A stretch of 14,255 nucleotides of DNA, taken from the NCBI GenBank assembly GCA_025360285.1, contig JANYCM010000079.1, positions 1 through 14,255 on the forward strand. Reading direction: 5' to 3'. The position numbers and the translations under genes were made by a program. Positions 13,461 to 14,255 of the stretch are shown one piece after another. Positions within the stretch are counted from its first letter, which is position 1, and every line of letters starts with the position of its first letter. The DNA comes from Sphingomonadales bacterium (GTDB taxonomy: Bacteria > Pseudomonadota > Alphaproteobacteria > Sphingomonadales > Sphingomonadaceae). Below the pieces are notes generated by a model, which was given only the letters and a program-made list of their open reading frames with translations, was not told the origin of the DNA and searched no databases.

Positions 13461-13903
13461 GTCCGCTCCACCATATTATGTTTCTCGGGCATCGGCTGCG
13501 GCAGCGCGCTGGTTGACAGTTTCGCCAGCAGCTTGCCGCTCTCGTCGGTCAGTTCCGCCTCCATGAAGGCGACGCTGCGGCCCAGCTTGACGCAGCGCCC
13601 CTCGGCATACAGCCAGGCATTGGCCTTGGCCGGCGCAAAGAAACTGGTCTTCAGCTCGATCGTCGGCACCACGATGCGCGTGCCCGATTTTATGATCGCC
13701 GCCACTGCCGCGGCATCATCGAGCATGGCGACGACAATACCGCCCTGCACGTTGCCCATGGGGTTGCAGAAATCCAGCCCCACCTTGAAGCGCATGCGCA
13801 CCCGACCGGCGGCGCTGTCCACTTCCAGCAACTCCTGGCCGAGCAGGATCGCCGTCGGCGGCACGAACTTGCGCATCCGTTCCAGCAATTGTTCGTCGGT
13901 CAT
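13457..13903 (-). CDS. PaaI-like hotdog-fold thioesterase
   Basis: This 148-residue hotdog protein probably hydrolyses an acyl- or aryl-CoA. The fold's signature is 'CNPMGNVQGGIVVAMLDDAA' at 46-65, where the usual His-Gly-Gly is Gln-Gly-Gly; the likely catalytic acid is D62 or D63. 'TIELKTSFFAPAK' (81-93) and 'AEGRCVKLGRSVAFMEAEL' (100-118) are the following conserved strands. The start is ATG 13903; the frame is open to 13978, but those codons lie within the end of murI. It starts 16 bases after the murI stop and overlaps the hydrolase gene by 4 bases. Pairing with a CoA-ester hydrolase suggests acyl-CoA metabolism; the substrate cannot be told. Confidence 0.88.
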   Translation of the reverse strand: MTDEQLLERMRKFVPPTAILLGQELLEVDSAAGRVRMRFKVGLDFCNPMGNVQGGIVVAMLDDAAAVAAIIKSGTRIVVPTIELKTSFFAPAKANAWLYAEGRCVKLGRSVAFMEAELTDESGKLLAKLSTSALPQPMPEKHNMVERT

Positions 13904-13919
13904 GGCCACGGCGGCGTTC

Positions 13920-14255
13920 CTAAAGAATCTCGATGCTATCCAGCCCAAAGCCTTTAAGCGCGTGCCGCAGCGCGTCAACGTGCGCGTCGGCGCGGGTGAA
14001 GACGGCCCGGCCGGGTTGCGGCGCGCCCCGCCCTATGCCTTGAACAATCTCGGGCCCCAGCACATGCGCTACCCGCCGCGCAATCCCGGCGCCGCCATCG
14101 ACAAAACCCAAAGGCCGCGGTGCCGCCGCCGCCAGTTCGGCCGCCAGCAACGGAAAATGCGTGCAGGCCAGCACCACCATGTCCAGCCGCTCCCCGCCCG
14201 GCTGATCGAGCAGGCCATGGAGTTCCGGCGCCACATCCGCCGCCGTCACCGCCTC
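13920..14255 (-). CDS. murI: Glutamate racemase MurI, C-terminal part (runs off the right edge)
   Basis: MurI makes D-glutamate for peptidoglycan. The 111 visible residues hold the second catalytic cysteine in 'DMVVLACTHFPLLAAEL' and the following 'GFVDGGAGIARRVAHVLG', both diagnostic for the C-terminal domain. The N-terminal domain with the first catalytic cysteine lies beyond the right edge. A GTG at 14249 is in frame but is internal, because the reading frame continues to the window end. It is the upstream neighbour of the thioesterase gene, 16 bases apart, so co-transcription is likely. Aspartate racemase family members share the fold, but the 'ACTHFPLL' form favours MurI. Confidence 0.93.
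   Translation of the reverse strand, partial: EAVTAADVAPELHGLLDQPGGERLDMVVLACTHFPLLAAELAAAAPRPLGFVDGGAGIARRVAHVLGPEIVQGIGRGAPQPGRAVFTRADAHVDALRHALKGFGLDSIEIL

Overview
The window is GC-rich, gene-dense chromosomal DNA of an alphaproteobacterium. The lineage is shown by CtrA and SciP side by side, by a sigma-54-driven basal-body operon of the Caulobacter type, by alphaproteobacterial features in MnmA, and by the rpiB-glyA-nrdR gene order. The composition would suit Sphingomonadales, but that finer placement is inference. I see no mobile element, CRISPR array, tRNA or rRNA, and no clear pseudogene.

Layout. (1) Positions 1-5138, minus strand: a tightly packed flagellar operon, read from the right as sigma-54 activator, fliE, fliF, fliG, fliH and fliI (fliI runs off the left edge). 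Stops and starts abut or overlap throughout. (2) Positions 5139-5278: its control region. It has a near-perfect -24/-12 sigma-54 promoter whose predicted start falls on the activator's ATG, and three phased copies of an inverted repeat upstream. The farthest copy lies in the last codons of mnmA. (3) Positions 5265-6413, minus: mnmA. (4) Positions 6595-7712, plus: sciP and ctrA, the CtrA co-repressor and the cell-cycle master regulator, with an 18-nt perfect inverted repeat just before the sciP ribosome binding site. (5) Positions 7719-11148, minus: rpiB, glyA, a small glycine-rich membrane-associated unknown, nrdR and a TrmJ-type RNA methyltransferase as one operon. (6) Positions 11259-12410, plus: a class I/II aminotransferase of unknown substrate. 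(7) Positions 12411-14255, minus: murI (partial), a PaaI-like thioesterase and a 3-hydroxyisobutyryl-CoA hydrolase.

How the parts fit. The left half is a motility and cell-cycle control locus. In Caulobacter CtrA starts the flagellar cascade, SciP dampens CtrA output, and a FlbD-type sigma-54 activator with a non-standard N-terminus drives later flagellar genes. Here all three regulators lie within 4 kb, and the activator leads the operon for the MS ring, switch and export apparatus. This suggests an autoregulated sigma-54 module. The right half is housekeeping: pentose phosphate and one-carbon metabolism, ribonucleotide reductase control, RNA methylation, peptidoglycan precursor supply and valine catabolism.

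The most noteworthy signals are the phased operators with the leaderless sigma-54 promoter, the sciP inverted repeat, and the unknown repeat-bearing protein inside the glyA-nrdR operon. Nothing here looks like a wholly new enzymatic system.
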